A stretch of DNA of 64,000 nucleotides from Cercophora sp. LCS_1 (taxonomy: Eukaryota > Ascomycota > Sordariomycetes > Sordariales > Lasiosphaeriaceae). The notes beneath the pieces are model-generated. The model worked only from the letters and a program-made list of their open reading frames with translations. It did not search any database and was not told the DNA's origin. The stretch spans positions 434,001-498,000 of the forward strand of contig JAPZLL010000022.1 in assembly GCA_036250225.1 (NCBI GenBank), written 5' to 3'. Made by a program: the position numbers and the translations under genes. Positions 32,101 to 41,717 of this stretch are shown one piece after another; the stretch's first letter is position 1, and every line of letters starts with the position of its first letter.

Positions 32101-33398
32101 AATTTGACACCTGCCTTGAGGCAGTATGAGAGCACATGGTCCAAGGCATGGTTTGTTTGGGCCGCGACGATGACGGGGGGACCACCACCTTTCGTGCGTC
32201 GTGTGGCGACCATGGCCTTGATGGCTTCGACGGTGGTAAATGTCTTTCCGGTGCCTGGGGGACCTTGGACAATGGCAAGGTCCTGAGACAAGATTTGTTG
32301 AAGCGCCTCCATCTGGGAATGGTCCAAGCTGGTAACATCGCCGAGAATCGGCATAGCGCTGGCGACGATGTTGTGCGCCCTCAAAGCCCTTGCCTGCGCA
32401 GGAGTGGCCCCTTCCCGGTGAATGAGCGGGCCAAGATCCATAATGGGTCTTGCCAGCACAAAGTTGGGATGCGATCTCCCCGTCTTTACGCCGGTCAAGC
32501 GGTCGAGCAACGGCGAACTGTTCGTATGCAGGTTAGCGATAGATGATCTGGAGAACGGTCACGAAGGTAATGTTGACGTACCCTTTACGGGAGAGTTCTT
32601 GGAGACCGACTAGTGCATGGCGCGACGCCTCGAAGAATCCGTTTCGTGGCTCTACTATGATCAACTCGGCCTCTGGGTCTAACTCCGCGTCTGCTGGATT
32701 GGCCCACATCAGATCGACCTGGGGAGGGTCCTGGTCGAGCCCCCCACGGTAGGTCCGTTGGGCGATGGTCGCGATTTTGCAAATACTCCGGAAGCCATCG
32801 GCCTTTGTCGATATCGCAACGATCTTGCCGGGAGTCAAACGCCTAGATTGGATCCAATTGATCCGCCTGTTGTCCGCCATAGCCGGAACAAATTCGACTC
32901 GCGCAATCGGACCCAGTCTCGCGAACAGGTACGCTTTAACTCGCACCTGGAGATGCGGTGTCAAGAGGTGTACAAGGTAACGGGGTCCCCGAAGAGAGTG
33001 TAAACAGGGGCAGAAGGTGTGATACTTACCTGAGCATACACCCAAGTGAACTCACTGTCCTGGAGAAGCTGCTGTACGAGCGTCTTGTTGTGACATTCGA
33101 CGACAGAATACCGAAGGCCTTCCGTGGCTTCACAACGAAGAATCTCATAAAGCGCACGCAAGAACGCGTCCTTAGACGGCCAGGGTCGGTCCACGATATT
33201 CTCAGGCAAACTTGAGAGCGTCTGCTTGTCCAAGATCTCCTCCCTGTCAGGAAACTCCGGCCGATCCTTCCAGGAAGGCTAGAAACCGTCAGCTTCAAGA
33301 ATAGGGAGCATGGGGTTCCAATGATAAACATCGGAAAAGAAGAAACTTACATCGACCTCATCACTGGGCGAGATTGGGGTGGGCGCCGGAGCAGCCAT
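29199..33398 (-). CDS. NF-X1-type zinc finger and superfamily 1 (UPF1-like) helicase
   Basis: Exons 33398-33351, 33278-33030, 32946-32582, 32517-30343 and 30285-29199 give 1307 aa. The helicase core shows motif I GPPGTGKT (306-313), motif Ia AAQTNHALDHVL, motif II VEEASE (about 629-634), motif III VGDHEQLAP, motif V YQGKENDVILLSLVRS (about 817) and motif VI VAISRARRG. An acidic insert (EEEEEYELSEGEAE, about 483-508) lies between Ia and II. Immediately C-terminal come Cys/His segments CGQTRPCGHKCTIMCHP and CGHGCQKWCGEECYCDC, the NF-X1 type zinc finger. About 350 residues of low complexity end the protein. This layout is that of ZNFX1 and of S. pombe Hrr1, a factor of the RNA-directed RNA polymerase complex, so a role in RNA silencing is plausible. 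Motif II has Glu in place of the first Asp of DEAx, which I recall as usual in this subfamily. Confidence 0.9.
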
Positions 33399-35404
33399 CT
33401 CGGAAGACCAAGGGCTTGGAAAGTTGGTCTGTTGAGCAGCGCGGGGGTTGTCTAGCGCTCGAAGGAGAGTTAGGTATACAATCGGAGAATAACAAGGAGA
33501 AGAGGGGACCGAAAATGAGGAGGGGTTATGAAGTGGGGGGAGAAAGGCAAACGTAGAAACGAGGTGCTCGTCGTGGGAGATCGCTTGCCCAAGCAATTAT
33601 GTGGGTGCAAACGGGATTGGGAAGGAGGGAGAAGGCAGAAATCCCAACAAGTTTTGCGGGTTGCAGTTTCCCTATGTAGGATTAGGAAAACTGACAGGCA
33701 CAAAACGAAGGGCAAGCAAAACCTCGCGGAGGAGGAAGGAGCAACCTTGTCAACTGGGAAAGGCCAGCAGCATGTGACAAGAGAAAAACAGCCTCAATAG
33801 ACTGCAAAGGGGTCCTCAAGTGGATGTGCTGCAGGGAGGAGTACTTACAATTCTTTCCTCCTGGTTTGGTGGCGAGGAGAGTTGGCTAGAGGAGAGGAAG
33901 AGTGCAAAGGAAGACCTGAGGAGCAGGAAAACTTTGACCTTTGTGTGCACAGAGGCGGACCCGCGTTTCGGAGCAAGACCTGCGCAGGACCCGCGTCTCG
34001 GCGTTCAAACGTGGTTAGAGAGTATCGCCGGCGACGGTGCGGGCAGGATGATGCTGTCAGGTGTTTGTCCTGGAGGCCTCGGCGGCCGGAGGTGCTTCCA
34101 GGTTGGAGAGGGTAGTTGGTGAAGCTCCAAACACGGTGCAATCCAACATGGCTGAGTGTTTGTGCCGGGTGTCCCGGTGGCAAAAGCAGACTAGAGAGCA
34201 TCTGTGGTAAAGATTCAGGCACTCTGCAGTACAATGTGCGCGAGTGTTTGTTCCGGCGAGATGCATGGCATGCGGCTGGCTATCCGTCACAGAAGCCAGG
34301 GTAGTTTGGCAATCACGGGCGTCCCATAACGTCATGACACTGCTGGCTATTAGAAATCTCCCAGTGTGATAAAAGCTGCAAGGACTTGTCGGCATCCAAA
34401 GAGTAGAGGAAGGAATGACGGGAAAGAATGTGCTTCCCGCATGGAAAGAACAGTCTCTGGCTGGAATAGGCAGCGAACATCAAATGGAAGCCCTTTCCCG
34501 TATTGTTCTCGTGAACTAATCATGGGGCGCTATAGGTGTGATACCGCCATGGAAGCGAGATATTGAGACTACAAGCTTTTGTAGACGTTCCGGGTTTGAC
34601 CGGGGATTGATAGAACATTGCTAGACACAGGAAAGGCGGGATGACTGAGGCTTTCAGGATTGTGCTGTATTTAGCACTCGCTAACGCTGTATTCTTCTTT
34701 TCCTTGGAGGTTGTGGCTGCCAGCCCATGATCACTTGCAATCTAGGGACAACCTAAAACCAAACACAAACAACACGTCCGGTTGTGATTGATGAGGCCAT
34801 CATCCCCTACTGCGCAGGGCGCGAATCGAACTAAAACGCATGAAAGCTCCACGTGCACTTGGGAAACGGGATAAACGTTGTTGGATTTGAGGTCATGGAA
34901 TAGTGGGTTCCTAGTGTTTTGAGGAAGAATCTCCGCCCTCAGAACAGTGGGAGACACGCCTGGGTAAGGCGTGGGCATAAAATCTAGGGGCGGCACAAAA
35001 AAGTGATATCCTGTCGCTTGGAGGCTCCAAAGTTAGCGTGTGGTGTTTCACTCATAGCTCCAAGAGCTGAAGAAAAAGAGCATCTAGCAGTGTTTGATGC
35101 GCCCAAAGCATTTTTGAAGGAACTCTGAAAAGTGCATATACCAATCTCTGAGAGTGAAGGATCACGGCTCACATCTTGTGGCCACTTTGTTTTGTTGGGC
35201 ACTTGCCAAAGGGGAAAAGACGCGCAATCAACACTAGTCAGCTGACGTCGTGATGGGTTGGCGTCCGCCAAGACCGATTGACTCTCCCAGGTCACCACAC
35301 CCAATGCCATCACACTTGTGACTGCCCGCAACTCCAAGCGCCGCTTCCCAATTCCGTTGCTTGACTCACTCGAGACTTCCTAACAGCTCTTCAAGTCTTT
35401 CAAT
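33399..35404. other. Intergenic between divergent helicase and SWIM-RING genes
   Basis: A 2 kb region containing both promoters. Overlapping open frames on both strands are of low complexity and carry no motifs. No repeat array, tRNA or transposon is visible. Confidence 0.4.
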
Positions 35405-36446
35405 ATGGGCGCTCAACCCAAGACGCAATCCAGCGGCGCCCCGCCCCAGACTTCAGGGTCGAGCCAAAAGCGCAAGCCAGGCCCCGGCAGCTCCGCAATA
35501 GAGAATGGAAAGGAATCCTTACCTTATTCCAACGAGACCCCGCTCAAGAAGCCCAAGGTAAACCCGGTGGATGGCACACCCACCGAGAAGCGCCTGCGAC
35601 GGTTCGTCCCGCCATCACTGCATCCTCGCTGCTGCCCTACACCCCGCCCCCACCAAGACTAACCCCGCGTCACTCAGCTTCCGGCCCAAAGCTCCTCAAT
35701 CCTTCCACGAGGTCTACCAACGTGCGACGACCCAGCGCTTCTATGTCCTCTCCCGAACGCGCGACGATGACCCCGACTCCCCATCCGAAACTGTCGAATT
35801 GACCGGCTCCACGGGCAATATCTACACCGTCGTCATCGCCAAACAGCCAACTTGCAACTGTCCCCACGCGCAGGCGGGTAACCAGTGCAAGCACGTCCTC
35901 TATGTCCTTTCTCGAGTTCTCGGCGCGAAGTACGAGTACGTCTACCAGCTCGCGCTGTTGACGTGCGAGCTCCACGAGATCTTCGCGCGGGCGCCGCCGA
36001 TTGAGGATGGGAACGAGGCGGCTGGCGGCGGGGACAAGAATCGCAAGCTGATAGACGGAGATTGTCCAATTTGCTTCAGCGAAATGGAGGCTGAGGGTGA
36101 AGCAATCGTTTGGTGCAGGGCTGCTTGCGGTCAGAATATCCACAAGGAATGCTTCGAGATGTGGGCGGCCACGAAAAGGCGGCAGGACGCCGGAGCCGAG
36201 GTGACTTGCCCATATTGTCGAAGTGTTTGGGAGGGAGACGAAGACGTGGCCAAGAAGATAAACAGGAAAGGCAAGATGACCGAGGAGGGATACGTAAATG
36301 TTGCTGACCAGCTGGGTATCAGCGGGAAGAGGGGTATGTATTTCCCTGTGGGGTTTCGACAGCTACTGACATGGTTGGTAGATATCAGCATGTACTCACG
36401 ATGGTGGACTGGGCATCCTGAGACGTATCGTAGGTATGGACGTTGA
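35405..36446 (+). CDS. SWIM zinc finger plus RING finger protein (putative E3 ubiquitin ligase)
   Basis: Exons 35405-35601, 35678-36333 and 36382-36446 give 305 aa. The N-terminus is Ser/Pro/Lys rich with a basic stretch. A SWIM finger follows (CNC at 125-127 and CKH at 136-138; PTCNCPHAQAGNQCKHVLYVL). A RING variant lies at about 195-245 with ligands C195, C198, C212, C216, H221, C224, C242 and C245. SWIM-RING pairs occur in E3 ligases such as ZSWIM2 and MEKK1-like proteins. The first intron removes a frame break and restores RRFRPKAPQSFHEVY. The last intron (36334-36381) is 48 bp, in frame and without a stop, so its retention would insert 16 residues near the C-terminus. Confidence 0.85.
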
Positions 36447-36994
36447 TCATTGACCTGTAAGATCTAGTGTGAAAGAGCGCACAATTTTGTGCAAACTGTC
36501 GCTCTCTCAAGGGATCGTTTTGTGCAGATTCGTAAGACGATTCGGGCGAATTTTATTCGTAGCAGATGATACCCCTTTTTTTTGAACGCACGTATTCGAT
36601 GCCAGGTTCTGGGATCAATCAATGTAGTGGGCAGAAAGATTACTGTCCTTGGCCAAGGTAATATCATTTATACTATTTCTGGGGCCTCGGTCCCTCTAAA
36701 ACAAGGCGCCTTATCCCATATACCCCGAAAAGAAGCCGAAATACCGAAAGACTCAGGCCATTGCAAAGACAATAATAGGGGTCAAAATCGGTGCTGTTCC
36801 AAGCGCCCGATATCTAGGTCCTCGCCGCCACCAGCCAGGATCACCGGCGGCCTAGTAGCCCTGCGGTGTCTTTAGGAACCGAAGCCTAGCAAAATCTCCT
36901 CTCCCGCTTCCGGCATCGATATTGCAGCTTGCAGCGCCTGTTCATCCGCGTGTCGACACCATCAGCCACCGCTATGAACAGCGGCCGACTCGGT
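36447..36994. other. Intergenic between convergent SWIM-RING and uL1 genes
   Basis: A 548 bp gap, the 3' flanks of two convergent genes. Nothing specific seen. Confidence 0.5.
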
Positions 36995-37725
36995 CTAATA
37001 CAGACGACTAGCAGGAGACATGGTCGACTTGATGACGAGGCTTCCCACATTCTGCCATCCCTTCTTCAGAAGGGAGACGAGATAGTTGATCGCCAACATC
37101 AAATTCGCGACAAGCTCTTGTTCTGTCATGCTTACATTACCGACTGCAACGGAAAGACACAACACTCGCTTCAGCTGAAACTTGATCGTCGACTTGACCT
37201 CGGTCGTCTTGTCGTCGAGGCCGTCCTGTGGGCGCAAGAGGCTTGGGTACTTGCCCGCTTCAAATTTGGTCAGTTTGGGGGCCGCGGGAATGTCGAGTGG
37301 GGAGGGATGGAAGATAGGGTGGGAAGCATACCTTTGGATAGTCCAGGACCGACAAGTCGCGGGATCTGACGTATCAAGGCCGATGATGCGAGGAATGCGT
37401 CGTACTTGCGGGCGAGTTTCTTGATGAGCTTCTTGTTCCGGTTCAACTTCTTGAGATCGTCAACGCCGAGTGCATCGACGTGTCCGCTGTGCCTCGCACG
37501 ATCGAGATCGTGCTGGTCTCCGATGACGCAGATGGTCATATGGGGACGAGGGACGATGGGAAGCCGGATGGCGCCCGAGAAGCGTTTGTCACGCTGCGCA
37601 TCGTATCCCTTGAGACCGATTTGCAGCTCGACCGTCTCGACAAAGTTGCGTTTGTGTTCGACGGTGGCGTGGTGGAGGACCTCACTGACATGAGCGCGAA
37701 CGCCGGCGACCGTGATCTTCGACAT
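36995..37725 (-). CDS. RPL10A: Large-subunit ribosomal protein uL1 (L10a)
   Basis: Exons 37725-37332 and 37257-36995 give 218 aa, the usual length of the eukaryotic family. The sequence follows uL1 throughout: NFVETVELQIGLKGYD, QRDKRFSGAIRLP, DDLKKLNRNKKLIKKLARKYDAFLAS, the RLVGPGLSKAGKYP junction created by splicing, STIKFQLKRVLCLSVAVGNV and the C-terminus VSLLKKGWQNVGSLVIKSTM. uL1 forms the L1 stalk that handles tRNA at the E site. The 74 bp intron (37258-37331) splits the codon for the first residue after GLSK. Telo-box motifs about 140-190 bp upstream fit the promoters of ribosomal protein genes in many eukaryotes. Confidence 0.97.
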
Positions 37726-38390
37726 GATGATCTGAGTCTTCCTAGGATTCTGGGGAATCTTTCGGTGTGGCTTTGTGCGCGTGGGAAAGTGAAGAAGTGA
37801 AAGTGAGGGGAAGAAGGCGAGATGAGGAGAGGAAGAAGAACGGTTGAAGTTTGGAGAGGCAAGCGGCCCTAATATAGGTCTTTTTCCGTCTGGAATTCGG
37901 CTCTATATTTAGGGTTCATCAGGAGAAAAGCGTCAGTGAAGGATCCGTGTCACTATCCGTGGCTTGAACTTTCCACCGGTTCTGAGACGGCGTGACTTGC
38001 TGGTGGCATCAACGACCCGCAACCATGGCTCTCAATCTCGGCAGGCACTGCAAGATACCGCCGTGGCTGCTTTATCGTCGGGCAGAGCTCTACTAACTTT
38101 GACATCTGATGCCCATTTGTGCAGATGTGGCTTGCTGGGTCCGAGTGGAAGCTTCGGCCTTCGTCTTGATAGACACTGATCGGGCTATTTGTTGAGCAAA
38201 AACGGGTCTGTCAACGGAAGCGTCAGAACTCAATCACTAGGTTTTTGTGGGGGAGAATATCAGAAGGGATGGAAACTGGTGCCAATAGGATATCGTCGGG
38301 TTTATTTGGGGCATATGATTGACATGAGCAAACTCGTCATCTGATCGTGCTGCAGCTGCAAGCCTTTCTGACAGTTCTCGCCGACTGGGT
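37726..38390. other. uL1 promoter and 3' flank of the DUF1275 gene
   Basis: A 665 bp gap between tandem minus-strand genes. It contains the telo-box motifs and no further gene that I can support. Confidence 0.5.
37867..37916 (-). promoter_or_regulatory. Telo-box (AACCCTAA-type) motifs in the uL1 promoter
   Basis: On the coding strand AACCCTAAATATA lies at 37916-37904, about 180 bp upstream of the ATG. A second motif in the opposite orientation, CCCTAATATA, lies at 37867-37876. Telo-boxes recruit TRF/Tbf1-like or related factors at ribosomal protein genes in yeasts and plants; use here is inferred. Confidence 0.5.
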
Positions 38391-39241
38391 TCACCCCTCA
38401 ACCGACGCCGGGTCCGCTGGCCAGACGAGCCAAACCACGACAGCCAACGCCTTCAGCACCGACGCCGTCCACAGAGATCCCGCCACACCGAGCGACGTAT
38501 GCGATATCCTCCCCCCAGCAAGGGCCCCGAGCAATAAGAATACCGGCGCGCCAACCCTCCGGTTCCTTTCGGCGTTCTTCAATGCGAACAACTCGGCGTC
38601 CGAGAACAGGTCACAGTATATACTGGTCAAGACAACGCTTGTCAAGGCGTTGTACTTCAATGCCCTGCTGGTGACCGCCTGCCCACAGCTCTGGAAAGCC
38701 ACCATGGCAATGGGCACCAATACATGCCACCCAATCTCCTCTTTGTCCTTGGGCTGTCCACTCGCCGTGACAATCGCAGCAGCTCCAGCAGTGAGAAGGA
38801 CCTGGGCAAGGAACGATGCGCAGAGTACCCAGCGACGCTTTGGCAAGAAGAACCGGTGGAATCGACTGAAGACGAAGGAGCCGGCGCAGAACGACAAAAG
38901 CGAAACGCCAGACTTGATCCAACGTGTCGACTCCGAGGGATGAGCGAGACCAAGGCCGATATAGACCGTGTTTCCTGTTCTTGTCAGGACCGGAACCGGC
39001 TGGTCGTAGATGTAGGTGAATTACCTGTTTGCATGGAAACAAAAGACCCCCAGACCGAGATGGACGAACTGTCCAACAGCCCAGTGATGAAATAACAGCA
39101 GATGAGAACGACATCGGCCCAGTCCCGGTTGACGTCAACAGAAAGGTGCCTCTTCCATCGCGACACCAGCGGCTGCGGCTTCCTCTGGCCACCAAGCAGA
39201 GGTGACTCTTCGTCAGGCCTCTCGTTGTTTACGACAGGCAT
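38391..39241 (-). CDS. DUF1275 (YoaK-type) integral membrane protein
   Basis: Exons 39241-39025 and 38974-38391 give 266 aa; the intron is 50 bp. After a short cytosolic start (DEESPLLGGQ) the family blocks appear: WADVVLICCYFITGLLDSSSISVWGSFVSMQTGNTVYIGLGL, SLLSFCAGSFVFSRF, a central run of hydrophobic segments, and MVAFQSCGQAVTSRALKYNALTSVVLTSIYCDLFSD. About six membrane spans are visible. DUF1275 proteins are widespread in bacteria and fungi, and no transported substrate has been established. The ATG at 39241 is the only in-frame Met near the start of the conserved region. Confidence 0.88.
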
Positions 39242-40008
39242 GACTAACCTCGGTGCCAGGCCTGGATGCAAGAGGGAGACGATTGGGGGCGGGGTTCGCG
39301 TTTCACAGCTTCCGCAAGCAGTCAATGGTGTGGTCGCCGATGGGTATAAATGTCCAGGAACGCCGAGTTCCCGATTGCTGGATTAAATCTCGCCAGTCAC
39401 CGGGTCTAACACGGACGCAGCTTCGCACCAGCAAGCTCTCCTGTGTTTTGTGATCGGGCATGGCAGCCCGTGCCGAGTACGCCTTCCTTCATGACGGAAG
39501 GGGAAGTCGCGGAGGGGCCGGCATGTGGGCGGAAGCGCAGGCTGCATCCAATCCCGGATCAGGGTGGTGACATCATTGGGCCGGTTTCCATGCAAAACAA
39601 CCCGGCGAGACGAAGAACCTGCAAAGAAAGCGGTTATTGGATCCTGGCACACCTTCTTCCAACAAGTTACTCAGCACCATCCTTGGTGATGGCCTGGGGT
39701 ACAACCGTTGCATTTGGCATAGCTTGTTCCCCCACCATCCCCGTGCCGGACATTCTGCGGGGTGAAGACGCCGGAAGCCTCGGGGGACGCTCGGCATGCC
39801 ACATCCATCGAATGGCAGAACACCAAAAAAGTGTCCTAGGTACGCAATCGACCTCGTCCGACATTAGATAGTCCCAAGTCGGCGTCATAGCGACGTGGGC
39901 TGTTGTCCGTAGACGTATATAAGCACACCGCGCCACCCATTGGCGTCCTTCGATAGCAATTGAGCCCCCCTTTGTCCTCCAACACTCCTCCCTGTGACCC
40001 CTTCCAAA
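39242..40008. promoter_or_regulatory. Divergent promoter region of the DUF1275 and oxalate decarboxylase genes
   Basis: A 767 bp gap between divergently transcribed genes. A TATA box for the plus-strand gene lies at 39916-39922. Confidence 0.5.
39916..39922 (+). promoter_or_regulatory. TATA box of the oxalate decarboxylase gene
   Basis: TATATAA lies 87 bp upstream of the ATG at 40009. A strong TATA suits an inducible secreted enzyme. Confidence 0.55.
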
Positions 40009-41486
40009 ATGCATCTCCAATCGCTCCTCCTCGCCGCCACGATCAGCGAGCTGGCCCTCGCCGTGCCCATCGAGGACAGTCCCCGCCAGCGCCTGCTCGA
40101 CGGCAAGCCCCTGCCCTCCAAGTTTTACAAGAAGCCCCAGAACCCGTACACCCCCGGCTTCCGGGACCCACTCGACAGCGCCGTCGACTCGGTCGGCCGC
40201 AAGCTCGACCCGCTCCCCTTCCGCAACGGCCTCGGCGCATCGGTGCTCGGTCCCTGGAACCCCGATCGCGCGCGCCAGAACCCAGACCTCGTCCGCCCAC
40301 CGAGCACCGACCACGGCGATGTGCCCAACCTGCGCTGGAGTTTTGCGGATTCGCACATCCGCATCGAGGTTTGTTTTTGTGACACACCGCAACTTTGGTT
40401 TGCAAGCCTTCCCCGAAACAATGCGCTGATTCAGCCACCCCTCTCCTTCTCCAGGAAGGCGGATGGACACGGCAGACAACGGTGCGCGAGGTCGGCACGA
40501 GCGTGCAGCTCGCGGGCGTCAACATGCGCCTCGGCCCGGGCGTGATTCGCGAGCTGCACTGGCACAAGGAGGCCGAGTGGGCCTATGTGCTGGACGGCAG
40601 CGTGCGCGTGACGGCGCTCGACTACGAGGGCGGCAGCTTCATCGACGACGTCGGCAAGGGCGACCTGTGGTATTTCCCCAGCGGCGTGCCGCACTCGCTG
40701 CAAGGGCTGGGCGAGAACGGGACCGAGTTTTTGCTCATCTTCGACGACGGCCGGTTCTCGGAGGAGTCGACCTTCCTGCTGACCGACTGGCTGCAGCGGA
40801 CGCCCAAGTCGGTGCTCGCCGAGAACTTCCACCTCCCGCCCGAGGTGTTTGACCACATCCCCGAAAAGGAAAAGTACATCTTCAAGGGCAGCCTGCCGGG
40901 CCCCGTTGCCGACGAGAAGCCAAAGGGCAAGTATTTCAAGGAGAGCAAGCTCAAGTTTACGCACAAGCTGCTGGACCAGGCGCCGCACAAGACGTCGGGC
41001 GGCGAGGTGCGCATCGCTGATTCCAAGAACTTTGGCATCTCCAAGACGGTTGCTTCGGCCCACGTCATCATCCAGCCCGGGGCGCTGCGCGAGATGCACT
41101 GGCATCCGAATGCGGACGAGTGGTCGTTCTTCATCAAAGGCCGGGCGCGCGTCACCGTTTTCGCCTCGTCGGGCACGGCGAGGACGTTCAACTATGTGCC
41201 CGGCGATGTGGGCATTGTGCCAGCAAACATGGGGCACTTTGTAGAGAATATTGGCGACGAGCCGCTGGAGATGCTCGAGATCTTTCGCGCCGATGAGTTC
41301 AGAGATTTCTCTCTGTTCCAGTGGCTGGGCGAGACACCGCAGCGGATGGTTGTCGACACGCTCTTTGCGGACGACAAGGAGGCCGGCGAGAAGTTCTTGA
41401 ACGAAATCAAGGATGCGAAGAAGGATGAGGTGACCAAGTTTGAGGGCCCGGAGGAGGATCGGGAGGGGCGAGAAGATCTGCGATAG
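40009..41486 (+). CDS. Secreted bicupin oxalate decarboxylase
   Basis: Exons 40009-40368 and 40455-41486 give 463 aa; the intron is 86 bp. A signal peptide (about 1-18) is followed by a propeptide-like region. Cupin 1 carries metal ligands in ELHWHKEAEWAYVLDG and the fourth ligand in PSGVPHSLQG. Cupin 2 has EMHWHPNADEWSFFIKG and PANMGHFVENIG. Both sites keep the His/His/Glu/His set that binds manganese. The segment DDGRFSEESTFLLTDWL aligns with the catalytic lid of bacterial OxdC (SENST). Its glutamate supports decarboxylase over oxidase activity: oxalate to formate and CO2. In fungi this enzyme counters oxalate and acid stress. Third positions are almost all G or C. Confidence 0.93.
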
Positions 41487-41717
41487 TCACCAAACAGTCG
41501 ACAGCATGTCGTTTTCGTTGGGTCTGCATTTTTGGGGTATCACATGGACTGGAAGGTAGCGTATGCAGAGGAAAGAAGTCTCATTGTATTCGTATCGAAT
41601 CCAAGCCATACTCATAATCGTGACCGAACGCCCTACCTGCCGAAATCGCCCAAGACATGCAGAACCAGACCCCGCTGATGGAACCATCGCAAAATTACAC
41701 GAAAACGTCTACATCGT

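Noticed and set aside
40431..41237. A 268-codon minus-strand frame opposite the oxalate decarboxylase
   Set aside because: A shadow frame caused by strong G/C wobble bias in the cupin gene.
39242..41717. A secondary-metabolite cluster around the oxalate decarboxylase and DUF1275 genes
   Set aside because: No polyketide synthase, NRPS, terpene cyclase, P450 or pathway regulator is present nearby.
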